Below are positions 1 to 7,241 of a stretch of DNA of 64,000 nt, one piece after another. Within the stretch, counting starts at the first letter, position 1; each line of letters begins with the position of its first letter. The translations under genes were made by a program, and so were the position numbers. A model generated the notes under the pieces. That model was not told the DNA's origin, searched no databases, and worked only from the letters and a program-made list of their open reading frames with translations. The DNA is taken from assembly GCF_002300555.2 (NCBI RefSeq), contig NZ_NTHN02000005.1:62001-126000 (forward strand), in the 5' to 3' direction. Source of the stretch: Alloyangia mangrovi (GTDB taxonomy: Bacteria; Pseudomonadota; Alphaproteobacteria; Rhodobacterales; Rhodobacteraceae).

Positions 1-167
1 ACCAGCAGTTTCAGGTCGATCCGGTTCACCTGCGGCACCGGCTCCAGCCGGTCCGGTTCGGTGTGCCAGACAAAGGCATCCGCCGCACCGAACTCCGGGG
101 CGGCAAGAGGCGCCGGAGCCATTCGCTCCAGCGCCTCCGCGATGCGTTTCAACGCTTTCTTCGTCAC
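1..167 (-). CDS. DUF815-type ATP-binding protein, 5' part only
   Basis: Only the first 55 or so codons are inside the window; the gene runs off its left edge. It begins at a GTG whose last bases overlap the tatC stop (GTGA at 164-167), so it is probably translationally coupled to the tat operon. The visible product starts MTKKALKRIAEALERM and continues with a stretch ending VNRIDLKLLV. That N-terminus resembles the DUF815 family of predicted AAA+ ATPases found next to tat genes in Rhodobacterales. The Walker motifs would lie beyond the window, so the family call rests on recognition of the N-terminus and on context. Confidence 0.6.
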   Translation of the reverse strand, partial: MTKKALKRIAEALERMAPAPLAAPEFGAADAFVWHTEPDRLEPVPQVNRIDLKLL

Positions 168-1090
168 GTGGTGCGGTCCTCCTCGACCTCTTCCTCGTCA
201 TCTTCGAACCAGAGGCCCTGGGCACGCAGCTCCTTCTCGCGCTTCTTCTCGACCAGGCGGACGAGGAAAATCGAGATCTCGTAGAGGCCGTAGACCACCA
301 CGAAGAGGATCACCTGCGTGGTGACATCGGGCGGGGTGACCAGCGCGGCCAGCACGAGGATCGCCACCACGGCGTATTTGCGCACCGATGACAGGCCCTC
401 GGCCGAGACCAGCCCAGCCTTGCCCATCAGCGTCAGCAGCACCGGCAGCTGGAAGCAGAGGCCAAATGCGACGATGAACTTGAGCGTGATGTCGAGGCTC
501 TCGTTGACCTTGCCGAAGAAGGTGATCTTCATCCCCTCGGCGGTCTCGGGGACCACGGCGGTATCCGCCGGAAGATCGGCGGGCATGCCATCGGTCGCAC
601 GCTGCAGAAGGTCGGCGAAGATCGAACTCACGTCGGCAAAGCCGAGGAAGAACTGCATCGCCAGCGGCGTCACGACGAAATGGGCAAAGCTCGCGCCCAG
701 CAGGAACATGATCGGCGAGGCGATCATGAACGGCAGGAAGGCGTTCTTCTCGGACTTGTAGAGCCCCGGCGCGACGAAGCGCCAGAGCTGGAACGAGATC
801 ACCGGGAAGGCCAGCCCGAAACCGAAGACCATCGAAATGCGGAACAGGGTGAACAGGTATTCCTGCGGCGAGGTGTACTGCATGGTGGGCGACGGATCGC
901 CGAGCGCGCGCAGCGTCTCCTCGATCGGGCCCAGCAGGAACTGCAGCAGCGGCTCGGCCACGGTGAAGGCCAGCACGATGCCCACGATGAACGCCAGAAC
1001 GGCCCGGATGAGCCGCGTGCGCAGCTCCGCCAAGTGCTCGATCAGCGGCGCCGAGCTGTCGTCGATATCGTCATGGTCCAGCTGGCTCAT
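164..1090 (-). CDS. tatC: Twin-arginine translocase subunit TatC
   Basis: TatC is the multi-spanning inner-membrane core of the Tat system and, with TatB, recognises twin-arginine signal peptides of folded proteins. The 308-residue product has the conserved N-terminal cytoplasmic motif (HLAELRTRL near residue 19), the FPVISFQLWRFVAPGL block near residue 115, and about six hydrophobic segments. It is longer than the E. coli protein (258) because of an enlarged periplasmic loop around residues 160-200 and an acidic tail (EDDEEEVEEDRTT). Its ATG overlaps the stop of the full-length tatB frame (ATGA), as expected for one tatA-tatB-tatC operon. Confidence 0.96.
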   Translation of the reverse strand: MSQLDHDDIDDSSAPLIEHLAELRTRLIRAVLAFIVGIVLAFTVAEPLLQFLLGPIEETLRALGDPSPTMQYTSPQEYLFTLFRISMVFGFGLAFPVISFQLWRFVAPGLYKSEKNAFLPFMIASPIMFLLGASFAHFVVTPLAMQFFLGFADVSSIFADLLQRATDGMPADLPADTAVVPETAEGMKITFFGKVNESLDITLKFIVAFGLCFQLPVLLTLMGKAGLVSAEGLSSVRKYAVVAILVLAALVTPPDVTTQVILFVVVYGLYEISIFLVRLVEKKREKELRAQGLWFEDDEEEVEEDRTT

Positions 1091-1571
1091 GCGTCACCGT
1101 CTTTCTTAAGTTGCGCTTCCAGCTCCTCGGCCTTCTTCGCGGACTCTTCTGCGCGCTTCATCGCCGCTTCTGCCTCGCGCTTCTGGCGCTCGGCTGCGGC
1201 GCGGGCGGCACCGGCCTCGATCTTCTGCTTGTTCCCCGCCCGCTCGGCCTCGAGCGCGCCGGGATCCTCTTTCAGCCCCTCCGTTTTTTTTGGGGGGGCG
1301 TCGGGTCGGTCATCGACTTGGCGGCATCGCGCACCCCGTCCATGGCCGAGCTCACCGGGTTGGTCGCCGTCTTGAGCGTCTTGGCCACGTCGCGCACGCC
1401 CGCCTCGTCCGCCGCGTCGTTCATCGCGCGGCTGAACTCGCGCGCCATGCCGCGCGCCTTGCCCATGAAGCGACCTACATTGCGGAACAGCACCGGCAGA
1501 TCCTTGGGGCCCACGACAATGAGCGCCACGATCCCGATGACCATGAGTTCCGACCAGCCAAGATCGAACAT
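1087..1571 (-). CDS. tatB: Sec-independent translocase TatB, reading frame interrupted
   Basis: The N-terminus ([17 protein letters not shown], then VGPKDLP) is the TatB membrane helix, hinge and start of the amphipathic helix. As read, the frame stops at 1272 after 99 residues. In the -1 frame a charged, Ala/Glu/Lys-rich coiled tail typical of TatB continues to a TGA at 1087-1089 that overlaps the tatC start. The break is at a double homopolymer, G7 (1292-1298) next to T8 (1284-1291). A net +1 or -2 restores the tail; a -1 ribosomal slip on A_AAA_AAA would give 161 residues. A sequencing error is most likely, but programmed slippage cannot be excluded by eye. Confidence 0.9.
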
Positions 1572-1575
1572 GGGA

Positions 1576-1791
1576 TCAGACCTTGTCCTTCTCGCTCTCC
1601 GGGGTCACGTCCTTGGCCTCGGCAGCTTTTTCGTCCTCGAGTTCCTTGGCGCCGTCGTTCACGCCCTTCTTGAAGGCGGTGATGCCCTTGCCGACCTCGC
1701 CCATGAGGTTGGAAATCTTGCCGCGGCCGAACAGAACCAGCACCACGACGGCGATCAGAAGAAGGCCCGGAAGGCCGATGTTGTTGAGCAT
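1576..1791 (-). CDS. tatA: Twin-arginine translocase subunit TatA
   Basis: This 71-residue protein is the pore-forming or membrane-weakening subunit of the Tat system. It has one N-terminal transmembrane helix ([16 protein letters not shown]), the family FGRGKI hinge, an amphipathic helix ([17 protein letters not shown]) and a short charged tail. It is the first gene of the minus-strand tatA-tatB-tatC operon, with four bases separating its stop from the tatB start. The operon promoter should lie in 1792-1940, the region shared with the divergent regulator gene. Confidence 0.95.
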   Translation of the reverse strand: MLNNIGLPGLLLIAVVVLVLFGRGKISNLMGEVGKGITAFKKGVNDGAKELEDEKAAEAKDVTPESEKDKV

Positions 1792-1944
1792 GTCCTTAGT
1801 CTCCCTTTGGCCGCTCCAACCCAGTGCGGGCGTCCCCGAAGCGGCACGTCGAAATCTGTTCCCGGGTTGTAGGATCCTTCCCCGCGGCGCGGAAGTCGCA
1901 AAGCCGGGGCGGGCGGGCGCCAGAGGGGGTTTTCTTTCGGCTTT

Positions 1945-1979
1945 TTGACACTATCCTGTCAGGTGACATAAATCTGTCA
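1945..1979 (+). promoter_or_regulatory. Sigma70-type promoter overlapped by two TGACA-N6-TGTCA operators
   Basis: A near-consensus promoter is visible: TTGACA at 1945-1950, a 17-base spacer, ATAAAT at 1968-1973. Two perfect 5-base inverted repeats with 6-base spacers overlay it: TGACACTATCCTGTCA (1946-1961) and TGACATAAATCTGTCA (1964-1979), 18 bases apart. The first covers the -35 box and the second the -10 box, the geometry of a repressor site. The downstream gene encodes a WYL-type regulator, so autorepression is the simplest inference. Confidence 0.75.
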
Positions 1980-2039
1980 GTTGGAGTGCTGACCTCTCCC
2001 CGCCGATCTCGCGAATCGCCCATGCCCGGAGCGCCACGA

Positions 2040-2702
2040 ATGAAGAAGACGGACCGACTCGCCACCCTCATGCAGAGGCTCAAGGACGGATCGCTGCACA
2101 CCGCCGAGGCGCTTTCCGAAGAGCTGGGCGTCTCGGTGCGCACCATCTACCGCGACATGGACACGCTGGCCGCCTCCGGCGTGCCGGTTGAGGGCGAGCG
2201 CGGCCGGGGCTACACCGCGCGCGCCGCCTTCACCCTGCCGCCGCTGAACCTGACTGAGTTGGAACTGGAGGCGCTGCACCTCGGGCTCGCCGCCGTCGGA
2301 CAGGGCGGCATGGCCGATCTTGCCGAAGCGGCCGAGGCGCTCTCGGCCCGGATCGACGCTCTGCTGCCCGAGGATGGCACCACGGGCGGCGCCTTCGGCT
2401 TTGCCACCTACCCGTTCCGCGACGCCGCCGAGGGCTTCCGCTTCATGCCCGACTTCCGCGCCGCGATCCGCGCGCGGCAGAAGCTGCGGGTGACGCTGAA
2501 GGACCGCGCCGCGCCGCAGGACCTGCGCCCACTGCACATGGACTACTGGGGCCGCATCTGGACCTGCATCACCTGGAACGAGACCCTGCGCGGCTTCGAG
2601 ACTGTCCGCATCGACCAGGTGACCGGAGTGACACCCCTGTCCGGGCTCTTCGTCGATGAGCCCGGCAAGAGCCTCGCCGATTTCCGCGCCGGGCGCGGCT
2701 GA
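2040..2702 (+). CDS. YafY/WYL-domain transcriptional regulator
   Basis: The 220-residue product starts with a DeoR-type winged helix (KKTDRLATLMQRLKDG, then SVRTIYRDMDTLAASGVPV, about residues 1-60), as in YafY-family regulators, followed by a WYL-like sensor region containing DYWGRIWTCITWNETLRGFETVRID. The start was placed at the ATG matching the usual family N-terminus (Met followed shortly by TDRL); an in-frame ATG 18 bases upstream (2022) is possible and neither has a strong ribosome site. The gene diverges from tatABC and converges on the SRPBCC gene. Its promoter carries two palindromic boxes, so it probably controls itself. The ligand and other targets are unknown. Confidence 0.85.
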   Translation: MKKTDRLATLMQRLKDGSLHTAEALSEELGVSVRTIYRDMDTLAASGVPVEGERGRGYTARAAFTLPPLNLTELELEALHLGLAAVGQGGMADLAEAAEALSARIDALLPEDGTTGGAFGFATYPFRDAAEGFRFMPDFRAAIRARQKLRVTLKDRAAPQDLRPLHMDYWGRIWTCITWNETLRGFETVRIDQVTGVTPLSGLFVDEPGKSLADFRAGRG

Positions 2703-2708
2703 GGGGGC

Positions 2709-3176
2709 TCAGAGCAGCGTCCTGGCGTATTCCTCAAGCTGGGTCGCCACGGTGCCCCAGCCGTCGTAGAAGCCCATCTGCTCATGCGTTTGGCGCGCTT
2801 CCGCGCTCCGGTGCCGGGCGGTGGCAGTGTAGCGCGTGCCGCCGTTGCCGTCGCTCTCGAATTCGACGATGGCAGTCATGAAGGGATCGGGCGCGGGCTT
2901 CCAACCCTCTGAATAGGCATCTGAAAACACCAGCCGCCGCTGCGGCACCACCTCGAGCCAGACACCGTTGTTCTGCATCTCGTTGCCCTCGACGTTGAAG
3001 GTGGTGTTGAACCGCCCGCCGACCCGCAGATCGATGTCGCAGGAGGTCACGCTGTGCGGTTTCGGAACGAAGAACTGCTTGATGTGTTCAGGCGTCGTCC
3101 AGCACTCCCAGAGCAATTCGGGCGGGGCCGCGATGGTGCGGGTGAAGGACAGGTCGGTTTCGGGGTCGAGGATCAT
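2709..3176 (-). CDS. SRPBCC (AHSA1-type) domain protein
   Basis: This 155-residue protein is a START/Bet v1-like fold of the activator-of-Hsp90-homologue-1 type. It opens with DLSFTRTIAAPPELLWECWTTPEHIKQFFVP and ends with the usual amphipathic helix (FYDGWGTVATQLEEYARTLL). Such proteins bind hydrophobic ligands; the true role is usually unknown. It is translationally coupled to the upstream ArsR-type regulator gene (4-base ATGA overlap at 3173-3176), a very common pairing in which the regulator governs the SRPBCC gene. An upstream in-frame extension exists but would run over the regulator gene, so the ATG at 3176 is preferred. Confidence 0.88.
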   Translation of the reverse strand: MILDPETDLSFTRTIAAPPELLWECWTTPEHIKQFFVPKPHSVTSCDIDLRVGGRFNTTFNVEGNEMQNNGVWLEVVPQRRLVFSDAYSEGWKPAPDPFMTAIVEFESDGNGGTRYTATARHRSAEARQTHEQMGFYDGWGTVATQLEEYARTLL

Positions 3177-3514
3177 GTCTTGCGCTCCTTCATGAGCCTT
3201 GTGACGTAGTCGTCGAGCCGGTTGAGCCGGCCCTCCCAGATCGCGCGCTGCGCACCGAGCCAGTCCTGCACCGGCGCGAAGGCCTCCGGCGACAACTCGC
3301 AATGGCGCACCCGGCCTTCCTTTGTCGAAATGACGAGGCCGGCGTCTTCCAACTTCCTCAGGTGCGCCATGAACGACGGCAAGGCCATGTCGTGCGGCGC
3401 GGCCAGTTCGCTCACGCTCGCCCTGCCCCGCGCCAGCCGCGCGAGGATCGCGCGCCGCGTCGGATCGGCCAGGGCCGCGAAATGCAGGTCGAGCAGGGAA
3501 TCAAACTTAGCCAT
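3173..3514 (-). CDS. ArsR-family winged-helix transcriptional regulator
   Basis: The 113-residue protein has the ArsR HTH layout: FAALADPTRRAILARLARG, then VSELAAPHDMALPSFMAHLRKLEDAGLV and the wing ISTKEGRVRHCELS. No metal-binding cysteine pair is present (the only cysteine is in RHCELS), so it resembles the metal-independent ArsR regulators that are coupled to SRPBCC genes. Its start codon lies inside one of two TTAGC-N6-GCTAA palindromes, which suggests that it represses its own two-gene operon. Confidence 0.9.
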   Translation of the reverse strand: MAKFDSLLDLHFAALADPTRRAILARLARGRASVSELAAPHDMALPSFMAHLRKLEDAGLVISTKEGRVRHCELSPEAFAPVQDWLGAQRAIWEGRLNRLDDYVTRLMKERKT

Positions 3515-3572
3515 GTAGCTAACTATACATGCCTGCGCGTCGCCCCCAACGAAAACTTAGCCTCCAAGCTAA
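3507..3572 (-). promoter_or_regulatory. Tandem TTAGC-N6-GCTAA operators upstream of the ArsR gene
   Basis: Two identical-arm palindromes sit exactly 50 bases apart: TTAGC-CATGTA-GCTAA at 3507-3522, spanning the regulator's start codon, and TTAGC-CTCCAA-GCTAA at 3557-3572. Between them a TATAGT box on the minus strand (3522-3527) is a plausible -10. A spacing of 50 bases is close to five helical turns, which would place both dimers on the same DNA face. That they are operators is inferred from position and symmetry. Confidence 0.7.
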
Positions 3573-3604
3573 CTGTCCAGAAGGTCCGGCCCCGGAACGA
3601 CAAA

Positions 3605-3694
3605 CCCCGCTGCCATCAGCAGCGGGGGTGCACTTGTACCGATATTGATGGGTCACTCGTTACCAAGGACGCCCTGTCCCCGCGGGGACAGGGC
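3605..3694 (-). terminator. Two GC-rich hairpins downstream of yceI
   Basis: A perfect 24-base palindrome occupies 3671-3694 (arms GCCCTGTCCCC and GGGGACAGGGC around a GC centre), just after the yceI stop on the minus strand. A second stem (CCCCGCTG with CAGCGGGG, 3605-3627) follows. Neither has a clear U-tract, so they may act as weak terminators or as 3' end stabilisers. Confidence 0.5.
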
Positions 3695-3703
3695 TGAAAC
3701 GGG

Positions 3704-4276
3704 TCACTCGGCCTTCATCGCCTCGATCGAGATCTCCACCTCGACCTCGTCGCTGACGTAGGGGGCGAACATGCCGAGGTTGTAGTCCGAGCGGATCAGC
3801 GTGGTGGTGGCGTGGAAGCCCAGCCAGGGCTTGCCTTCCATCGGATGATCGCCGGCCTGGGTCAGGACCGCGTCGAGCACGACTTCCTTGGTCACGCCGT
3901 TCAGCGTCAGGTCGCCGGTGATCAGGCCGGTGTCGTCTCCGGTCACTTCGATGGATTTCGAGGTGAAGGAGACGGTCTTGTCATCCGACGCGCCGAAGAA
4001 GTCGTCGCTCATGAAGTGCTCGTAGCGACCTTCCCAGCCGGTGAGCATGGTGGTCACATCCCAGGAGGTCGTGACGCTGGACGCCGCCGGGTCTTCCGCG
4101 TCGTACTGGATTTCACCTTCGAAGCCGCCGAACATGCCGTAGCCGGTCGAGAAGCCGAGGTGGTTGTAGGAGAAGACGATCTGCGTGTGGCTGGCGTCGA
4201 AGACATAGGTCTCGGGCGCGGCGACGGCGGCGATCGGGGCGAGCGCGACGGCGCTGGCAAGGAGGAGGGTTTTCAT
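3704..4276 (-). CDS. YceI-family periplasmic lipocalin-like protein
   Basis: The 190-residue product has a Sec signal peptide (KTLLLASAVALAPIAAVAA, cleavage before PETYVF). The mature protein shows the YceI beta-barrel pattern: YVFDASHTQIVFSYNHLGFS at the start, then SFTSKSIEVTGDDTGLITGDLTLNG and GFHATTTLIRSDYNLGM. YceI proteins bind isoprenoid or other amphiphilic molecules in the periplasm; some roles are linked to polyisoprenoid transport or base stress. The gene stands alone, bounded downstream by hairpins. Confidence 0.92.
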   Translation of the reverse strand: MKTLLLASAVALAPIAAVAAPETYVFDASHTQIVFSYNHLGFSTGYGMFGGFEGEIQYDAEDPAASSVTTSWDVTTMLTGWEGRYEHFMSDDFFGASDDKTVSFTSKSIEVTGDDTGLITGDLTLNGVTKEVVLDAVLTQAGDHPMEGKPWLGFHATTTLIRSDYNLGMFAPYVSDEVEVEISIEAMKAE

Positions 4277-4457
4277 GTCGGATATCTCCGGGAGGATGCG
4301 TTGCGATGCCCGACCATGTCGTCATTCGCCGCGCCGCGGCAATCCGGCCTGCCTCCACAGGGTCTGTGGAAAATCGAACAGTTGCACTCGCAGCCCGCGC
4401 ACAGGTCGGAAGACGACCCCCGAAAACCGCCCTCTCCGCCCCCCGAGGCACCTGCAC

Positions 4458-4491
4458 GAAAACCAAAAGGCCCGGGAAGCCCCGAGCCTTT
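4458..4491 (-). terminator. Rho-independent terminator of the small membrane protein gene
   Basis: A stem AAAGGC/GCCTTT extended by CGGG/CCCG (one mismatch, AAGC loop) lies at 4466-4491. On the minus strand it is followed by a T-rich run (complement of 4458-4468). It lies about 70 bases after the stop of the minus-strand gene ending at 4561. Confidence 0.65.
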
Positions 4492-4560
4492 CGTGTTCGC
4501 CTGGGCGTCCGTATCATCGTCCGGGCTACCCGCCCTGCACCTCGCCCGCCTGAACGCCCC

Positions 4561-4779
4561 CTAGCGCCGCTCGGCACAGACCAGCACTGCGCTCACCCCG
4601 CTGAGCAGCAGGAGCAGCGAGAGCATCAACCGCCCAAGCGACAGCCCGTGCTCGGCCTCTGGTACCAGCCAGAGGGCGAACGCCGAGAGCGCCAGTGCAA
4701 ATCCGACGAACTGGCCACCGAGCCGGAGCAGATGGGCCGTAGCCTCCCCTTCGGGTGTATGAAAACTGCCCAAGGACAT
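4561..4779 (-). CDS. Small two-helix membrane protein, unrecognised
   Basis: The 72-residue product starts MSLGSFHTPEGEA and contains two hydrophobic stretches (QFVGFALALSAFALWLV and LMLSLLLLLSGVSAVLVC), so it is probably an inner-membrane hairpin protein ending CAERR. The ATG at 4779 was chosen because AAGGAG lies about nine bases upstream; a longer in-frame start at 4797 lacks such a site. It is followed by a terminator and lies divergent from the rpsF operon. I recognise no family and infer no function. Confidence 0.6.
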   Translation of the reverse strand: MSLGSFHTPEGEATAHLLRLGGQFVGFALALSAFALWLVPEAEHGLSLGRLMLSLLLLLSGVSAVLVCAERR

Positions 4780-4952
4780 TGCGCCAAACTCCTTCACTCG
4801 TCACGCCGTTCCGCCCCCAGAACTGACGCCCAATCGCGACAGGATTGGGGCAATTCCGCGAAGCGGTTCCGGCCATTTTCAGCTCTGCCGCAAGGTTATC
4901 CGGCCAAAGTCTTGAGAAACCATTAATCAGGCCGCCAGCCCCCGATCGAGGC

Positions 4953-4980
4953 TTGTATCCGCGGGCTGAGAGTGTATAGA
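4953..4980 (+). promoter_or_regulatory. Promoter of the rpsF-rpsR-rplI operon
   Basis: TTGTAT (4953-4958) and TATAGA (4975-4980) are separated by 16 bases, a good sigma70-type match upstream of ribosomal genes. Transcription would start near 4987 and leave a leader of about 100 bases before rpsF. Confidence 0.6.
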
Positions 4981-5024
4981 GCACCATCCCTCTGCAAGAT
5001 GATGTGAACCGCGCAGACTCTCGT

Positions 5025-5052
5025 GGGCAGGAGCGGAGTGGATCGCCTGCCC
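5025..5052 (+). promoter_or_regulatory. Leader hairpin of the S6 operon
   Basis: A perfect 7-base stem (GGGCAGG 5025-5031 with CCTGCCC 5046-5052) with a 14-base loop lies 33 bases before rpsF. S6 operons in many bacteria are autoregulated by an S6:S18-binding leader hairpin, so this is a candidate. The diagnostic loop sequence of that motif was not confirmed. Confidence 0.4.
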
Positions 5053-5085
5053 TATGAAATGCGCCCGGATAGAAATGGAGCACAC

Positions 5086-5448
5086 ATGCCGCTTTATGAG
5101 CATGTTTTCATTGCGCGTCAGGACCTTTCCAACGCGCAGGCTGAAGGTCTCGTCGAACATTTCGGCACCGTCCTGTCGGACAACGGCGGCAAGGTCGTCG
5201 AATCCGAGTACTGGGGCGTGAAGACCATGGCCTACAAGATCAACAAGAACCGCAAGGGCCACTACGCCTTCCTCAAGACCGATGCACCCGCATCGGCCGT
5301 GCAGGAAATGGAGCGTCTGATGCGCCTGCATGACGACGTCATGCGCGTTCTGACGATCAAGGTCGAAGAGCATGCCGAGGGCCCCTCGGTGCAGATGCAG
5401 AAGCGCGACGAGCGCGAGGGCCGCGGCGAACGCCGTCCCCGCAACTGA
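5086..5448 (+). CDS. rpsF: 30S ribosomal protein S6
   Basis: The 120-residue protein begins MPLYEHVFIARQDLSNAQ, the standard S6 N-terminus, contains KTMAYKINKNRKGHYAFLK, and ends in a charged alphaproteobacterial tail (QKRDEREGRGERRPRN). S6 binds 16S rRNA as a pair with S18 in the platform of the small subunit. GGAG precedes the ATG at 5086; a longer upstream reading is not supported. It is the first gene of rpsF-rpsR-rplI. Confidence 0.97.
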   Translation: MPLYEHVFIARQDLSNAQAEGLVEHFGTVLSDNGGKVVESEYWGVKTMAYKINKNRKGHYAFLKTDAPASAVQEMERLMRLHDDVMRVLTIKVEEHAEGPSVQMQKRDEREGRGERRPRN

Positions 5449-5471
5449 TCTGAACGAGAGGAGCTAAAACC

Positions 5472-5699
5472 ATGGCTGCAAAACCGTTTTTCCGCCGCCG
5501 CAAGGTCTGCCCCTTCTCGGGCGACAATGCACCCAAGATCGACTACAAGGACACCCGTCTGCTGCAGCGCTACATCTCCGAGCGCGGCAAGATCGTCCCG
5601 TCCCGCATCACCGCAGTGTCGGCAAAGAAGCAGCGTGAACTGGCCCGTGCCATCAAGCGCGCCCGCTTCCTCGCCCTGCTGCCCTACGTCGTGAAATAA
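5472..5699 (+). CDS. rpsR: 30S ribosomal protein S18
   Basis: The 75-residue protein starts [17 protein letters not shown] and contains [24 protein letters not shown], the S18 core, then [21 protein letters not shown]. It partners S6 on the 16S rRNA platform. AGAGGAG lies upstream of the ATG. Its length matches the family. Confidence 0.97.
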   Translation: MAAKPFFRRRKVCPFSGDNAPKIDYKDTRLLQRYISERGKIVPSRITAVSAKKQRELARAIKRARFLALLPYVVK

Positions 5700-5711
5700 G
5701 GAGAGAGACCC

Positions 5712-6317
5712 ATGCAAGTCATTCTTCTGGAGCGCGTGGCCAAGCTCGGCCAGATGGGCGATGTCGTCGACGTCAAACCCGGCTATGCCCGCAACTACCT
5801 GCTGCTGCAGGGCAAGGCGCTGACCGCCTCGAAAGAGAACATCGCCTCCTTCGAAGCACAGAAAGCCCAGCTCGAGGCCCGCAACCTCGAGTCGAAGCAA
5901 GAAGCAGAAGCGCTCGGCGCGAAGCTCGACGGCCAGCAGTTCGTCGTGATTCGCCAGGCGTCGGACGGCGGCAACCTCTACGGCTCGGTCACCACCCGTG
6001 ACGCCGCAGATGTCGCCACCGCCGAAGGCTTCTCGCTGGACCGCAAGCAGGTGGTCATCCGCCTGCCGATCAAGGAACTCGGCGTGCACGAAGTCGAGGT
6101 GCACCTGCACCCCGAGGTGATGGTCACCATCAACCTCAACGTCGCACGTTCGCCCGAAGAGGCAGAGCTCCAGGCATCGGGCAAGTCGATCCAGGAACTC
6201 GCCGCCGAGGAAGAGGCCCAGGCCGAATTCGAGATCTCGGAACTCTTCGACGATCTCGGCAGCGCCGCCTCCGACGAAGACGAAGCCGCTCCGGCATCGG
6301 ACGACGAAGAGGCCTGA
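5712..6317 (+). CDS. rplI: 50S ribosomal protein L9
   Basis: The product starts [21 protein letters not shown] with the GYARNYLL signature of the L9 N-terminal domain (residues 1-50), then a connecting helix and a C-terminal domain with [19 protein letters not shown]. At 201 residues it exceeds the E. coli protein (149) through an acidic Ala/Glu/Asp-rich tail, a common feature in Rhodobacterales. L9 binds 23S rRNA at the base of the L1 stalk. It closes the operon and is followed by a strong terminator. Confidence 0.97.
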   Translation: MQVILLERVAKLGQMGDVVDVKPGYARNYLLLQGKALTASKENIASFEAQKAQLEARNLESKQEAEALGAKLDGQQFVVIRQASDGGNLYGSVTTRDAADVATAEGFSLDRKQVVIRLPIKELGVHEVEVHLHPEVMVTINLNVARSPEEAELQASGKSIQELAAEEEAQAEFEISELFDDLGSAASDEDEAAPASDDEEA

Positions 6318-6346
6318 TCCACTTTCGGATCACCGCTTTGAGAACA

Positions 6347-6385
6347 GAAAGCCGCGCCGGTCCTTCCGGCGCGGCTTTTCCTTTT
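6347..6385 (+). terminator. Rho-independent terminator after rplI
   Basis: A perfect 10-base stem, GCCGCGCCGG/CCGGCGCGGC with a TCCTT loop (6351-6375), is followed by TTTTCCTTTT. Confidence 0.9.
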
Positions 6386-6402
6386 CCCAGATCGCAGCGG
6401 GC

Positions 6403-7086
6403 TCAGCCCATGCTGGTCTTGTCGTGGCGCATCCCGGCGCGGCGCTGGTCGTCGCGCCAGCTCCAGAGCGCCGCAGCGCCCCAGATCAGGCAGTAGAGCA
6501 GTCCGGCGGCCAGAACCAAGCCGCCATGGATCGGCCCCACGCCCGCGCGCGCCACGAAGTCCGCGGCCGAGGTCAGCGGCTCGGGGTGGACCAGCAGCTT
6601 GCCGATGTAGGCGATGCTCTGGATCAGCAGGATCCACACGTAATTGCGGCGGATCCTCCGGCCGATCGCCACCCAGACCGAGACATGGTAGCGCGGCTTC
6701 CAGTAGTCCTGCGCCAGCACCTCCTGCCAGCCCTCCTCCATGTGCAGGTCGCCGTCATGCAGCATGGGGGCGAAGAAATGCGTCTCCATCCAGCGGCAGC
6801 GCGCGCGCCAGACGTTGAAGTAGCGGTAGCGCCGCGCCTCGAGCATCAGGAAGAAGAGGATGAGGATCCCGACGAGGATCAGCGGCAGCGGCGAGGCGGC
6901 GGGCGAGCTGTAGGAGATCGAGAGCGCGATGCCGAGGGTGACCACCGCCCAGTTCGTCGTGGTGTCGAGCCGGGTACGCCAGATCGTCGAGCGGTAGACC
7001 TCGCCGCGGTAGAGATGTGCCAGCGCCCCGATCTCGGATGCATCCAGCACCTTGCGGCGCGCGTCGCCTGCGTGCGTTGACTCCAT
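6403..7086 (-). CDS. DUF2270 integral membrane protein
   Basis: The 227-residue protein has a cytoplasmic N-terminus (GALAHLYRGEVYRSTIWRTR), a hydrophobic pair around residues 45-85 (AVVTLGIALSISYSS, LPLILVGILILFFLMLEARR), a middle domain with the W/Y-rich signature RYRYFNVWRARCRWMETHF, and two C-terminal helices. This order matches DUF2270 membrane proteins, whose function is unknown. The ATG at 7086 follows AGGGAGG on the minus strand; an earlier in-frame ATG would include that site. It is convergent with rplI. Confidence 0.85.
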   Translation of the reverse strand: MESTHAGDARRKVLDASEIGALAHLYRGEVYRSTIWRTRLDTTTNWAVVTLGIALSISYSSPAASPLPLILVGILILFFLMLEARRYRYFNVWRARCRWMETHFFAPMLHDGDLHMEEGWQEVLAQDYWKPRYHVSVWVAIGRRIRRNYVWILLIQSIAYIGKLLVHPEPLTSAADFVARAGVGPIHGGLVLAAGLLYCLIWGAAALWSWRDDQRRAGMRHDKTSMG

Positions 7087-7191
7087 CGGGCGCCCTCCCT
7101 GCACTCAGGATCACACGCAAGCGCGCGCGGCGGCAAGGAAAATCCCCGCCGCAGCTGCAGCCTCGCCAGCGCCCCACCATGCCGCACATGC

Positions 7192-7218
7192 AAAAGGGCC
7201 GCCCGGAGGGCGGCCCTT
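7192..7218 (-). terminator. Terminator of tig
   Basis: An 11-base perfect stem (AAGGGCCGCCC 7194-7204 with GGGCGGCCCTT 7208-7218) with a three-base loop lies downstream of the tig stop on the minus strand and is followed there by T residues. Confidence 0.85.
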
Positions 7219-7241
7219 CGTTCCGGCGATGAGGCGCGGAA

